A DNA stretch of 64,000 nucleotides. It comes from Sialis fuliginosa (Eukaryota; Arthropoda; Insecta; Megaloptera; Sialidae). The notes under the pieces are model-generated. The model made no database searches. It was not told where the DNA came from and saw only the letters and a list, made by a program, of their open reading frames with translations. Position numbers and translations under genes: made by a program. The stretch's first letter is position 1. Each line of letters opens with the position of its first letter. This document shows, piece by piece, positions 33,886 to 45,954 of the stretch. The stretch lies in NCBI GenBank assembly GCA_961205875.1, contig OY540812.1, forward strand, positions 1,178,001-1,242,000, in the 5' to 3' direction.

Positions 33886-34009
33886 AATTTCATTGAAATA
33901 CTACATGAATATATCATCAGTTACAAATATTCCAGAAGTACCAACTATGTAACAATTATTTCGCGTACATCTCTTATACTTGCATTGAAATCACTCACAA
34001 TTTTGAGTG

Positions 34010-34140
34010 AAAACACACTAAAAAGGTTGTCACTCCATTTTTGGGTAATAAATCTGCATTAATACAATATTTTTTGTATCATTTTTAACAGAATTATCGA
34101 TAATTTTGCGTATTTTTCATCAATAAAATAAATTAAATTT
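34010..34140 (+). repeat. Copy of the 17670-17815 repeat
   Basis: 'ACACACTAAAAAGGTTGTCAC TCCATTTTTGGGTAATAAATC' to 'TTTTTCATCAATAAAATAAATT' matches the segment inside the 17530-17960 duplication. Confidence 0.65.
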
Positions 34141-34261
34141 CTTCTTCTTTTGTTTTTTTTTTTTCAATAACAGCATCCATTTAAAAATGACAGCTGATTA
34201 GTTTCAACTTCAACACCTTCCCGTGGGACATCCTGTACATATATGTATTTTGAAATAAGTA

Positions 34262-34653
34262 CAGTCGCCTGCATCAATGGTCTTGCAGTTTGTATTCATT
34301 TTCGTTTATCACAAACTTAGTAGGCTCCTCCCATTTGTGCAATTATAATATTTAAATCATTTCTCCATGTATCAAACAAAGACAGATATTTTGAAATTAA
34401 TTTGCTAGATAAAGAACTACTCTTCGTTGATAATAGGTACTCATATATATTTGTGCAATTAAATTATTATGTAATCTATTGAAAATTGTATACGTAAATT
34501 TTGTGGCAATAAATATTTGATATTCCGAATTTTAGTTTTTAAATATATTAAACTTGATAGAAAATGATAACCGATGATGTTTGTCTTTAAATTTGGAATC
34601 TGTTGTATGCGATTCTAGCCTTTAGGGTGGCAGACGAGTTCTGCAGGCGACTG
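34262..34653. mobile_element. Element Y, TA-flanked MITE
   Basis: TIRs CAGTCGCCTGCA and TGCAGGCGACTG are flanked by TA (34260-34261, 34654-34655), consistent with a Tc1/mariner-type non-autonomous element of 392 bp. No transposase. Confidence 0.85.
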
Positions 34654-35015
34654 TAACTTTACTAAATAGTTTTAATTATAAATATTTTACAATGTTATTA
34701 TCTAAATTAAGTAAATGAATTTTAAAAAAGATAATGGTCATACTTAAAGAAGTAGAAACTAGATAACTCTATCATATCCATAACAAAGGTCGATTAAAAT
34801 AATATATAGGTAGATAATACGATATAAAATATTATTTAATCTTAATATATATATATATATACTTACATACATATGTACCTACATAAACGAACATAATGTA
34901 AAATATATAAGATACAAATGTATATAATTGTTACAACTCTAATTAAAAAATACTTAACTAGAAGAAAATTATATCTTATATAAACAATAAACTTCTAAAT
35001 GAATGTACCTATATA
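34654..35015. other. Unassigned AT-rich stretch
   Basis: It contains a (TA)n microsatellite near 34847-34860; nothing else was recognised. Confidence 0.4.
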
Positions 35016-35625
35016 AGGTACTGGCACCAGTCTTGGTAAGGACCCCAGTAATGGCAAATTTTTAATTAAATGTACTGAATTAGAAATATGTGTTGATATT
35101 TGATTACTACCATTTCTGAATATTAATCTATATACATTTAACTGTCTTACAGCGTGATTTGATCACATGAGGCCAATAGGTGTCAAAATGGTGGACATTT
35201 CAACTAATTATTAGTATAATTTATTTTTTAATTATTATATTACCATAGCAACTGCTTTACATTGTTTCAAATTTGACGATTCTTTCTTTTATATCTTTTA
35301 TGTCGTAGTACTTATCATTAGCAAGTGTCCATCACTGCGTGCTCATTACTGGTTTAACTTTATCCATTACTGGAGAAAAAACATAAACAAAAAAAAGGCT
35401 ATAATTAAAAAAAACATCTGCCAAGTAAATGCACAGTGCTTCCTCGTGCTAAATTCACCAAAGATAGTTAATTATTAAACAATTTAAATAAAAACCGATA
35501 GTGTTTAGATAAATTACCTGGAATTGCGTACTCATTACTGGTTTTACCTTTGCCGTTACTATTAATATCAACAAATATTTAGTACATTTAGTTAAACAAG
35601 TGTCCAACACTGGGGTATGATCCAA
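35016..35625 (+). mobile_element. Family A MITE joined to a family C fragment
   Basis: 35016-35405 is A from its left end AGGTACTGGCACCAGTCTTGG (TA before it) to 'AAAAAAAGGCTATAATTAAAA'. 35408-35520 is C ('AACATCTGCCAAGTAAATGC' to 'GTTTAGATAAATTACCTGGAATTG'). 35525-35625 is a further A-derived segment in reverse ('CACTGGGGTATGATCC'). Confidence 0.8.
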
Positions 35626-35869
35626 AACCTTTTTTTTATGATGCACTTATTTATTTATAATCCATAGACCACGGGGTCGAAATGATTATAAAAAAAAATC
35701 GAATTAAAAATAGGTAGGTGTGTTTTTCAAAAGTCATAAGTCGAAATACTTGGTCAAAATTCTGATGAGTCATAGGTACTCGAAAAAATGCAATTCATCC
35801 GATAAGCTAGGTACCTGATAGTTGGCAGGGCTGAAACTATTTTACTATATAGTTTTTTCTCTATAATGT

Positions 35870-38563
35870 GGTGTTCACACCGAAAAAACAGTTGATAAAA
35901 GACAAAACAGGAACATTTTTACAACAAAATTGCAACTTGTCTCTCTTGACAGAGTTTGTGTTTTGTTCTTAAAAAACAAAACACAAACACGTCATTTTAA
36001 CAAAATTTTGACAAATGTTTTTAGAGCGTTCACACCAAAAAAAACATGTTTCTATAGACAAGAATACAGGGTTGTCCAACATAATATTTAGAATGTTATT
36101 TTAATTTTACTTTAATGTAATACGAAGTATAATAAAAATTAGAAATTATCACTATTTTTGTAAAAAAATGAAAAGTTTTATGTTTTTTATATTGATTTTT
36201 ATGAATTTTATTAAACGTATACTATGCAGTAAAAATGTATTATTATTACCAACGGAGGGATAGTAATTACGAAACCTTTGCCAAAGAAACACATATGTAA
36301 ATACATTTTTTTTTTTATATTTTTTATCCACCAAGAAGTCCAAAGAAATAATAAAATATAATATATGTATATGTATGTAGTGTACATATGTATACTTAAC
36401 TCTGTTTTCTGATTGAAAATTATTAAATATGTTTTTAACTATAATCTATTACTAAATGTTATATAAAATTATTATGTTATATTTTACATTGTGTATGCTT
36501 TTCTTTATAACTTTATCTTTTTTTAAATGTTGATTAGAAGCAAACTATCTTTCGCAAAATATAACATTTAATAGTTTCGGAAACTAGATCTTTAATTTTT
36601 ATTTAAATTTTACATCATATGATGATCTTACGTGTCTCCTATTTCCAAAAAAAATACTTATTGCTGTAGAAAATAAAGGTTTAATCGCAAAAATCAACCC
36701 TTTTAAAACTAATTTTGAATTTGACGCCAAAACGCTTGCAGATGTCATAGCGCATTTTTGACGTCACGCCTATATAAACACTCCTTGTCAACAATAATAA
36801 ATCCTTTTTCCATCGCTAACGTTTCTCGGTTTTAATTTTGGTAACACAAAACTGAGCAAACTGCTAATTTAAAATCATAAAATTATTTATAATAATAATT
36901 AAACATGGCGGATTGCTGTATTTTGTGTTTTTATTTAAAAAAAAATTATATTAATCTCACTTTTAATATAAAAATAAATACATTTTTTAGAATCTTTTTA
37001 ACCTATTTCATTATTTAAAATCATAATTTCAGTGATACTTTGTTACTGGCATCATGCCTATTGTACTGATTGTACACCCCTGTATTGTCATATACATCTA
37101 TAGAAATATAAACTGAGAAAAGGTTGATTTATTGCCTATGTGTAATAATATTTTAACAATACATTTTTTCTATACTTTGCACGTGCATGATATATTATAG
37201 TATTTTAAAAAGTATTTAGTTAATTAGTTTTGATTTTTCAATATTTAAAATTTGAATATCTTTTTTTTTTTAATTTCTTATATAAATTTAAATTAATATA
37301 CCATATAAGTATATTTATGTTAATGCAATGTCATTGCCATCTTAATGGTTTAAAATAAAATAATATGTTAATATTATTTTCTTTCAATGAGCGTAATAAA
37401 GAAACTAAGCAAAAAAGTTATTTATATTTACTATATCAGGTGAATTTATATTTTTGGTAAGAGAAAAAAGCAAATATTCTGCAAATTATTTTAATATGTA
37501 TTAAAAGATATTTGGGAGCATAAAACGGTTAAGAAACACTGATCTACGGTTGAGACAAATTCATTTGTATATGCATACAAATGAATAATAAATCATAAAC
37601 CATCTGTACTCCTATTTGAAAACTAACCGATTTCGGAAACGTAGCAGGTACTTAACAGTGAATTTTAGGACACCTATAAAGTGTTAAATTTTTATTTGAA
37701 AATCTATTAGAACTATTTACATCAATTAAAATTATACATCATTTTTTTTAAATGAAATTTGTTTATACATTTTTTTAAATATCTCTCACCGTTTAATAAT
37801 AGTAAAAGAGTCGTGAGTCTCTGGTAAACTTTATAGTACTTACATATTATATATTATAATTATTTAAAATATAATATAAGTAATTATATAAAATATTTAT
37901 ACAACATATACATATAAATAATATAATAATATATTAAATTTCCATTATAGAAAATATTTTATTAAATTATTAATAATAATAAACTTTGAAATGTTTTCTA
38001 ATGTTAAGGTTATTATTATTTAGTATTTAATTAATTAATCAATTACTGAATTAGATAATTAAAATTTGTTGATGGATTTTGTTACTGCGTTATATTTTAT
38101 AAGTTATTAAAAATGTAATTACTAGTTTTATTTTGATAATATCAAAAAACTGATAACTCAACGGTTGAAAATAGTACGTATTTCTCCAATATAAAATAAA
38201 AAACACAATTTGTTTTCCATATGAAATGGATAACAAAAACAGTGTCTTTTTTGTACAAATCTATCCGATACTAAGGGTCTGTTTTATTACATGTTGTTAA
38301 AATGTCAATCAAAATATGTTGCTGTTTTGTTTTTGTTGGTGTAAACGCCAAAAATGACATGTTTATATTTTGTTATCCCCTTAATGAGGTCTTGTTGGCG
38401 AAATGTTGGTAAAAAGTTGCAATTTTGTCCGTGAAAACATGTTCCTGTTTTGTCGTTTTTCGAGTGTTTTTTCGGTGTGAACACTCTGTTTTTAAAATTT
38501 GTTGACATTTTGTCTAAAAGACACGATGTTCGTGTTTTGTTTTTTCGGTGTGAACACGCCATA
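35870..38563. mobile_element. Element K, ~2.7 kb with long, internally repeated TIRs
   Basis: The left end TGTTCACACCGAAAAAACA and right end TGTTTTTTCGGTGTGAACA face each other. The inner parts also match ('GACAAAACAGGAACAT...ACAAAATTGCAACTT' left; its complement near 38415-38460). Each TIR contains further copies of the terminal block (36028 GCGTTCACACCAAAAAAAAC; 38469 TTTTTTCGGTGTGAACAC; 38330 TTGTTGGTGTAAACGCC). The interior holds an L element but no transposase. Confidence 0.7.
36617..37063 (-). mobile_element. Family L element, copy 2, inside K
   Basis: Reverse of 32691-33186: 'ATGATCTTACGTGTCTCCTATTTCC', 'TTTGACGCCAAAACGCTTGC', 'TTTTTGACGTCACGCC', ending GGCATCATGCCTA. Non-coding. Confidence 0.78.
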
Positions 38564-38663
38564 ATACATCTTGATTTAGATAAATTTTGTATTAGGTAAA
38601 TGTACTTATAGTAATTATTTTATTGTATTTTTTAAATATATAAGCATTGTCTTTTTGGACGAT

Positions 38664-38915
38664 TGCAGTGGCGTAGCAAGAAAAATTATGGGGGGTGGGG
38701 ATAAATACATAACAAATACAAATCCCATAAAAATTGTAAGAGTTCAGATTTACACGTGTTTCAAAAGATAGTGTCTTTATGACTCTGATGATGAAAGCAT
38801 TGCTATTGAAACACGTATAAGTCTAAACTCTTACAATTTAAAGTGATGTTTTCTCAAAACTTATGTTTTTTCAGAACACTGAATATTTCGGAAGGGGGGG
38901 GGGGGGGGGGGGAGT
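38664..38915. mobile_element. Family U-like element with G-run and hairpin
   Basis: It starts GCAGTGGCGTAGCAAGAAAA (compare the reverse complement of the U1 right end) and ends in 'CTGAATATTTCGGAAGG' plus a >20-nt G run (38890-38912). The interior matches U1 in reverse ('TTCTCAAAACTTATGTTTTTTC'). It carries the inverted repeat described next. Confidence 0.65.
38731..38839 (+). other. 33-bp inverted repeat with hammerhead-like fold
   Basis: Arms 38731-38762 and 38807-38839 pair with few mismatches, including ACACGTGTTTC against GAAACACGT. Between them are CTGATGA (38785-38791), one T, an imperfect stem GAAAGC/GCTATT, then GAAAC (38808-38812). This resembles a type III hammerhead layout (long stem III), again with one extra base before stem II; stem I is weak. 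Confidence 0.4.
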
Positions 38916-39127
38916 AGAGGTCGTTCACTAGATGAATTTTTTCACCAAGATATTCTAGTTTGAAATACAAAATATTCAAACTAGTGTATTTAGGCGAAAA
39001 TAAAATCGCGCAATGAAAAATAAGAGGTCATTTTAAAGGGAAAATATATGCAATTATGTATTTGTTCCTGAGAACGAAAATTTAAAGAAAAATAATGCCT
39101 AATTGGTAATATATTCATAAATATGAA

Positions 39128-39850
39128 TAAAATTCAAATTTTAAGTGTGTTTTTCATCCCTTTAATGGCTGTTTGGGCACGTGCAAATAATAAATGTCCC
39201 TTAGATTCAATTCAACTGCAAATGTACCAAATCTTATCAAAATTAGTTAAATAATACTCGCAACGTCCACTTTTTTCTTTTACACGATAAAAGTTACAAA
39301 ATTTCGAATATTTCCAAAACCCCTAATCCGATTAGCACCAAAATCAATCAATCAGGAGTAGAGCTGGGCGCGTGAGTAATTTTTACTCACGATCACGCAC
39401 GCTCACGAGAGAGAAAAATTTAGTCACGCCCGCTCACTCACGGTTACAAACAAAGTATTCACGATCACGTCCGCTCACGAATTCTATTTTTTTACTCACG
39501 CCCGATCACGCACGGCGGGTCACGCTCGTGACCCGAATAACATATTATAAATAAAATGTTTAATATAAAAATTCGATTTAACAGATTATCATATATCCAT
39601 GAGATCAGAAATTAAAGAAATATCAAAATATACTTACATATACTCACGGACTCTCGCACGACAAAAATGTACTCACGCCCGGTCACGCCCGATTGTTTTG
39701 TTTTGACTCACGATCACGCCCGCTCACGATCCAATATTTTAAAATCGCTCACGTCACGTCGGGTCACGGTCGTGACCCGAAAAATTCACGGCCCGCGCCC
39801 AGCTCTAATCTGGAGTACTCACTGAGACAAACATCCCCCCCCCTCAAAAA
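39128..39850 (+). mobile_element. Family F copy interrupted by E2
   Basis: 39128-39358 matches family F ('TTTAATGGCTGTTTGGGCACG', 'CCCCTAATCCGATTAGCACCAAAATCAAT'). After E2, F resumes as 'TACTCACTGAGACAAACAT' (39816) and then stops in a C run. Confidence 0.82.
39359..39807. mobile_element. Family E hAT-type MITE, copy 2, nested in F
   Basis: TAGAGCTGGGCGCG to CGCGCCCAGCTCTA, 449 bp, flanked by ATCAGGAG (39351-39358) and ATCTGGAG (39808-39815), an 8-bp duplication with one mismatch. It lacks ~70 bp present in E1 after 'TAAATAAAATGTTTAAT'. Confidence 0.92.
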
Positions 39851-41557
39851 AAACCAATTATTTTTATAGTCTATGATATTAATTAACAATAAATATTTTC
39901 CACCCCTATCGAGAGAGAGACAGACAGTGCGACGTGCACACGTGCTATTGCATACAAGTGTGACAGAGAGAGAGAGATGAACAGTTTATATAGAAGTCAT
40001 TAGTATTCATAATACACAGAGATGTGGTACGCGTTCGGAAATTTGAAACGCGGTCGAATTCGTTGACACCAACGGCGGGAGTTAATCACTGACAGTGTTT
40101 GAGGTTAGGTTTCCAACTGACTGTGTTTGAGGTTAGGTTTCCAACTGACTGACGAATTATCGCGGGTTTTTTAAACGAGTCATTTAAATAATTATTGTAA
40201 TAAACACTGTTTGTATGTATATAGTAACATCAAACGAACGCCGGGTGTGATAAAAAGTGTGTGGATTTAATTGCAGACAGACAGAGAGGGAATATATACG
40301 CTTTATAGTTGCACTGTTTGTGCCCGCGGCTTCGCCCGCGTGAACTACGGAATTATTATTGAAAAATATAGTTGAATTAAGGACAAACACGATTAATTAT
40401 TATCGTGATAGTAACTAATCAAAACCTAAATTACCTAATAAAAATTACAAAAAAAATTTTAAATTTAAAAGTTAATAATTGAAAATAAAATAAACAACTG
40501 CGCTGAATCTTTCCTCTGCCCCGCGACACTTCATCATAGTTCGCGTGAATAATATGTTCCCGTATGTATATTTCACGTTATTTCCTAAACCAAAAGACTA
40601 AATTGAATGATGTAAAGGGCAAATTATATCTACATTAAGTACTTATGACGATGAAATCATTTATTTCTATAAGGATAAATGTTTTTTGCAGGTCATAAGT
40701 CCACGTAAACAGAACATTTTTAATTTTCTTTGTAACATAAAAGCAGTCACAGTGGCTTAAATATAAAAGTTAGACATATGGTGTCGCGGACTTTATTGTA
40801 GATCTTCTGATTCTACACAATTCTTTAATACATTATTTTGTTCTATATTGAACGGTTTAGGCAGCGTATTGTAAAATAGCGTGCCGATGGCAAAATTTTT
40901 TCCCACTTGATTTACTATTATCGTCACTGCTTAGTTGTTATGTTACATAACGTAACAAAATATAGCCTATAACCTGATCAGAGAACGAATGGAAATCGGT
41001 AACACTTATTAATACTAAATTCTGTATGAAATTTCATATGGGTTCTCTAGATATTAAATAAACCCTAATTTTGGACAAAAGACTGTAGCTCCCTCACGAA
41101 GAATTTCCGGACATAGGTTCATATAAGGTTTTTTGCTTAGAATTACCTCCTCGATCTACTGTTAATTTTGTTTACACTAGTTGTAAATCACCCTGTATAA
41201 CTCATACAGTTAATTCATTGACAATATAGCACCATCAACACCATGAACAGGTTAGGTTAGAAATACTCATGAATGGTACACGACCTTGGCTGGCAGCCTG
41301 CATCTTTCAACAATAAACAATACAAAGCGCCGGCGTCTGTTCTATAACAATGACACACGTTTAGTAACAATGCTCGTCTCAGAGACCGCTTGGCACCGAC
41401 CGACCGACTGACTATACGACGGCAATAATAACCTATTGTCTAGAAACACGCGGGGGGTGTCCCACGGGTCCCATTGTGTGCCCCATTTAACGTGCGAACT
41501 GTGGGGTAGGTTAGTGTGGCAAAACAAATACTATCAGAGAATCGATTTTGTTACTTA
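39851..41557. other. Mostly unassigned stretch with a LINE-like tail
   Basis: 40317-40560 is the reverse copy of the 31470-31755 tail (GCCCGCGGCTTCGCCCGCGTG, 'CGATTAATTATTATCGTGATAG'). 39916-39980 has GA/GACA-rich microsatellites. 'GACTG..TGTTTGAGGTTAGGTTTCCAAC' is repeated at 40091 and 40116. 41270-41520 is GC-richer and unassigned; a 61-aa frame there shows no family resemblance. Confidence 0.45.
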
Positions 41558-42052
41558 GGCGGCTATTACACTATCAAAGAAATATGATAAAATTTATTTG
41601 ATCAAAGAAATATGACAGTGTAATAAGTCAACTTTTATAATATTTCTATATATGATCATAGTTAATGACAGTCTCTTATATTTGATCAAAGTTTTTTGAC
41701 GTCAAAAACAAAATGGCGACTACCAAGTTATCACTGACAGTTACAGTTACATAATTATTAATATATGAATATCAACAAAATCCAGTATTATATGATAATC
41801 TTCTTATTGATTATAAAAACCACAATACACGGTTGTAAATTCAAACCTCGATCGCGTCAATTGACGAACATCCACGCACTGATATTCAAAAGGCACCAAA
41901 AAAGGAGAAAATATCCCTAGATAATATTGAGAAAATATTATCAAATATTTTATGTAGTGTAATAAAACAAAATCTCGTATTTTATCAAAGAAATATGATC
42001 AAATCTTTGTCAAAGATCTTTGACATATTTATTTGATAGTGTAATAGCCGCC
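41558..42052 (+). mobile_element. Family B Harbinger-like MITE, copy 3 (reference)
   Basis: GGCGGCTATTACACTATCAA to TTGATAGTGTAATAGCCGCC with perfect TTA duplication (41555-41557, 42053-42055). 495 bp. Near-identical to copies 1 and 4, implying recent spread. Confidence 0.93.
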
Positions 42053-42073
42053 TTATCAACTGAACGTATTGAT

Positions 42074-42546
42074 AAGGTAAAGGTGCCAGTAATGGCCGCT
42101 GTAAGTGTAATTCTCATGAACTCATGTTACTAATAAAACAAGTAACTCTTTATTTAATCAATTTAATTACCAAAGTACGTTTGGTTTTTAAATTACAATG
42201 TTTTTCTCCAGTAATGGATAAAGTTTAACCAGTAATGAGCACGCAGTGATGGACACTTGCTAATGATAAGTACTACGACACGAAAGAATCGTCAAATTTG
42301 AAACAATGTAAAGTAGTTGCTATGATAATATAATAATTAATAAATAAATTATACTAATAATTAGTTTAAATGTCCACCATTTTGTCACCTATTGGCCGAT
42401 TGTCATCAAATCATGCTGTAAGACAGTTAAATGTATATAGATTAATATTCAGAAATGGTAGTAATTAAATATGTTATCAACACATATTTCTAATTCAGTA
42501 CATTTAATTAAAAATTTACCATTACTGGGGTCCTTGCCAAGACTAC
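42074..42546 (-). mobile_element. Family A MITE, reverse, damaged ends
   Basis: AGGTAAAGGTGCCAGTAATGGCC at the left and 'GGGGTCCTTGCCAAGACTACCT' at the right; the terminal ACTGGTGCC is missing on the right. It starts only 22 bp after B3. Confidence 0.85.
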
Positions 42547-42567
42547 CTTAAATTAATACAATTCAGA

Positions 42568-43204
42568 ATAAAAAAACATCTGCTAAGTAAATTCACAGTG
42601 CTTCCTCGTGCTAAATTCACTAAAGGTAGTTAATTATTGAACAATTTAAATAAATTTACACAATTTTACTAAAAAATATTAGTTCGAAATTTTTCATAAG
42701 CGCACCTGATTATTTTTTCGTATATTTTTTATTTTTTGACAATTTAAATCTAAATCTAAATTTACGCAAACGTCAAAATGACTTTCAGTATTTTTTAAAA
42801 CAAATTGAGATAAATCTTTGTAAGGGAATATTTTAAAACAAACGTTGTAGACCTATATTATAGGAAACTGAATGCTCTATAAAATTTTCACGTATCTTGG
42901 AAAAATTAATATTTTGGAATGTCACCCCCTACCTCACCCTCGCCCCTTACCAACGATTTTGATAATTTTAAAATGGAACCCTCCTCAAGCCAGACCCAAC
43001 CATCCAACCAAGTTTCATTAACATCGGTTCAGTGGTTCATGAGTTATGCGTGTGACAAGGATTCGAGAGACAGACAGACAGACACGGAACGAAAAGTGTT
43101 TGTCTTTATCTGAAACGAAAAATTTTGAAATCGGAGTAAATTTTTATTTCTCATTTTAAAACGATCACAAAGCTTCCCGTATCTTCGATGTTGCGAGGAA
43201 GCAA
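42568..43204 (+). mobile_element. Family C copy, nearly complete
   Basis: It runs from 'AAAACATCTGCTAAGTAAATTC' to 'CGTATCTTCGATGTTGCGAGG AAGC', so it shows both family ends. It contains the 'GGTTCAGTGGTTCATGAGTTATG' block and the GACA-rich stretch (43066-43090). No terminal inverted repeat beyond 'GCTTCCTCG'/'CGAGGAAGC' was seen. A 64-aa open frame in it recurs in other copies, but its GACA microsatellite content argues against a gene. Confidence 0.82.
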
Positions 43205-43221
43205 AGAGTGTTGAGCGAGCA

Positions 43222-43406
43222 AAAAGGACAGTCAAACAGTCGCTTCTACGGCAGGATGGAAATTAAGATTAATTTCACAATTATTTTCAAATCATTTTAT
43301 TTAAATTGAAACCAATCAATACACACTTCATAATAATTCAGGCGATGATTTTTAAACGGTACAAAGCCCACAACCGCTTATCCGAGAAGCATCAGACTGT
43401 CCTTTT
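43222..43406. mobile_element. Element Z, short MITE
   Basis: Ends AAAAGGACAGTC and GACTGTCCTTTT with further inner complementarity (CGCTTCT / AGAAGC). 185 bp, non-coding. Only copy seen. Confidence 0.65.
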
Positions 43407-43556
43407 ATTAATCTTCAAAAACTGTATATAAGCTATGTAAAACTATATTAATTGCGTTCGCGAGAGTTAAGTTATAACCCTTTTTAACCATAGTAACGTA
43501 AAAATGTATATCTGTTTATTAATTTGACATTTTATCTGAAAATGCAAAATTGAAAA

Positions 43557-44015
43557 TGCAGTGGGGTAAGTGCAGACCGGTTTTTGCATAGTAGGACTTT
43601 GAACCCATATATTTTCAATCTGTTATATAAATACTTAATATTTTCAGTATCAAATGATTGTGCAGTTATAACTGATTAGTTTAAATTGAATAGGACACCA
43701 ATTTTCTTTGTATATTTGCATTACGATAGGAAATTGTAAAAAATGTCAACTACAGTGCACTTGCCCCATTTTCGGGGCAAGTGCTTTACCGGTAGTTAAA
43801 AACGCTTTGAAGCACTATGGGGCAAGAGCAGAATTGTGAATACGCCTAGTATAAAATGCTTTTTACCGCATCAAGATACGTTGTTTAGTTTTGGAGTAGT
43901 GAACTTTTTAAACAAGTTGGTATTAACTTTTAGTAGTTCACTACATATTAGCTATTACAATAATTTCACTCGTATTATAATAAAAAGAACCTGTTTCTGC
44001 ACTTGCCCCACTGCA
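43557..44015. mobile_element. Element H, MITE with 20-bp TIRs
   Basis: TGCAGTGGGGTAAGTGCAGA and TCTGCACTTGCCCCACTGCA match at 19 of 20 positions. The interior has more 'GGGGCAAGTGC' and 'CACTTGCCCC' motifs (43758-43783). A 64-aa open frame at its right end runs through the terminal repeat and is not credible as a gene. Confidence 0.85.
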
Positions 44016-44460
44016 CCTTACGTCATTTGAACTGTACGATACAACACGGACTTTAAAAATAAAAAAACTGTGTTTCATTTTTAAACTCTAATTTGGGAAA
44101 AAGTGAAACAGGCCTCTAATGGAAAATATTTGTTGAAAAATGAAATTGGCAAGTTTGATTTATCTTCTTTGCGGCATATCAATGTGAAATTGTAACTTTA
44201 ATTAATATCTGAGCTATACAGAAAGTTATGCGCAAAGAATTAAAATTTGATTCACACGTTTTGACATCGACTAACAGGGTGTAGAAGGGGTGACACATCA
44301 CTTATTAGGCGATTCATATTTTCAGGTCGCTTTAACAAACCTTTAATGATGATGTCAGTTTTTATAATTCTCCTATAAACAAATTAGTTTTTTAGTTGCA
44401 AACTTGTTTCACTTTTACCCCATTTCTTTAGTGTTTCATATTTACCCCCACTACCTAACT
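44016..44460 (-). mobile_element. Family G MITE, copy 3, reverse, joined to H
   Basis: 'ACGTCATTTGAACTGTACGATAC' to 'CATATTTACCCCCACTACCTA' matches G in reverse but lacks the part beyond the H junction. H replaces or truncates its right end. Confidence 0.82.
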
Positions 44461-44708
44461 AAGTTTATGATGATATTAAAGATATTAACATAATTTTAAT
44501 ATAATATATTATTATTATTGAATCATCAAATATAACTGATTTAGTCATTATATTTATTGCATTTGTCATCATTAGTGACAGTTTTAAATTATTGCCATTA
44601 TTATACAGTTTATCGAATTAAATATATATCTATATATGTGGCCTTCACGTGTTCATAATTTTTGTAACCATAAAATGTATTTTGATTATAACGAAATAAT
44701 ATTTCATG

Positions 44709-45258
44709 TAGGGTCGAGCGGGGTAAATATGAAACACGAAAAAAATGGGGTAAAAGTGAAACAAGCTTGCAAACTAAAAAACTAATTTGTTTATAGGAGA
44801 ATTATAAAAACTGACATCATCATTACAGGTTTGTTAAAGCAACCTGAAAATATAAGTGATGTGTCACCCCTCCCTTTGTCGATGCCAAAACGTGTCAATT
44901 AAATTATAATTCTTTGCAGATAACTTTCTGTATAGCTCAGATATTAATTAAAGTTACAATTTCACATTGATATGCCACAAAGAAGATAAATCAAACTTGC
45001 CAAAGTAGTTTTTCTTTTAAGAATATTTTCCATTAGAGGCCTGTTTCACCTTTTTCCAAATTAGAGGTTAAAAATGAAACACAGTTTTTTGATTTTTAAA
45101 GTCCGTGTTGTATCGTACAGTTCAAATTACGTAAGTATTTAAAATGGTTATTCCTAAGCGCATCTAGTAGACAAAATTAAAGTATGAATTTGTATCGTTA
45201 ACTGTCAAAAAACATGAAAGATTTGTATTTTGTTTCACTTTTACCCCAGTTGACCCTA
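44709..45258 (+). mobile_element. Family G MITE, copy 2
   Basis: TAGGGTCGAGCGGGGTAAAT to TTTTACCCCAGTTGACCCTA, 550 bp; about 35 bp longer than copy 1 ('TTCTTTGCAGATAACTTTC' segment). Outer TA on both sides. Confidence 0.87.
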
Positions 45259-45529
45259 CACAAGTATAAACAATTGAAGAATTTTGATTCAGTAAGGTAT
45301 TTAAGAAAGAAATACTGTAACTAATTTCACAAAGTCGGCCTCTTTTGCATTACAATAAATTGTATTTGTGAAATAAAATATTTTATTATACTAGTTTTGT
45401 AATTTTATCATTAAAACAAATGTTAGTGTAGGCTTTACTACATATTTTGTTTTGTATTTTTTGAAAGAATTTGTTAGAAAAGAAATTTTTGGTGTTGACA
45501 TAAAATACATAAATACAAAATATATAATA

Positions 45530-45908
45530 CAAACAACAAATGTCCCTTAGATTCAATTGAACTGCAAATGTACCAAATCTTATCAAAATTAGTGAGATAA
45601 TACTCGCAATGTTCACTTTTTAGACGAAAAAAGTTACAAAATTTCGAATATTTCCAAAACCCTTAATCCGATTAGCACAAAAATCAATAGGTCTGGAGTA
45701 CCCACTGAAGCAAACATTTTCCCCAAAAATAATTCAGATCGGTGCATTTTTACAGTAGTTATCGTGAACGAAAATAAATTCTACATCCAGAAATTAACTT
45801 TTCTTTACGTTTTGAAGTTAGTACAATCAGAATTTGTCATTTTCTCGGATACGATTTTTCGACGGTATTACATGACTTCCATTTCTTTCAGAACATGGAA
45901 GTAAAAAG
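45530..45908 (+). mobile_element. Family F copy, 5'-truncated
   Basis: 'AACAAATGTCCCTTAGATTC' to 'TTTCTTTCAGAACATGGAAGTAAAA'. It retains the F right end. Confidence 0.8.
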
Positions 45909-45954
45909 GTGATGTTCCACAAAAATATGAAAGAAAGATAAAGCAATTGATGTA

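Noticed and set aside
11462-39554. Ser/Arg/His-rich frames at 11462-11686 and 39372-39554
   Set aside because: They are translations of the CTCACG repeats in the two family E MITEs.
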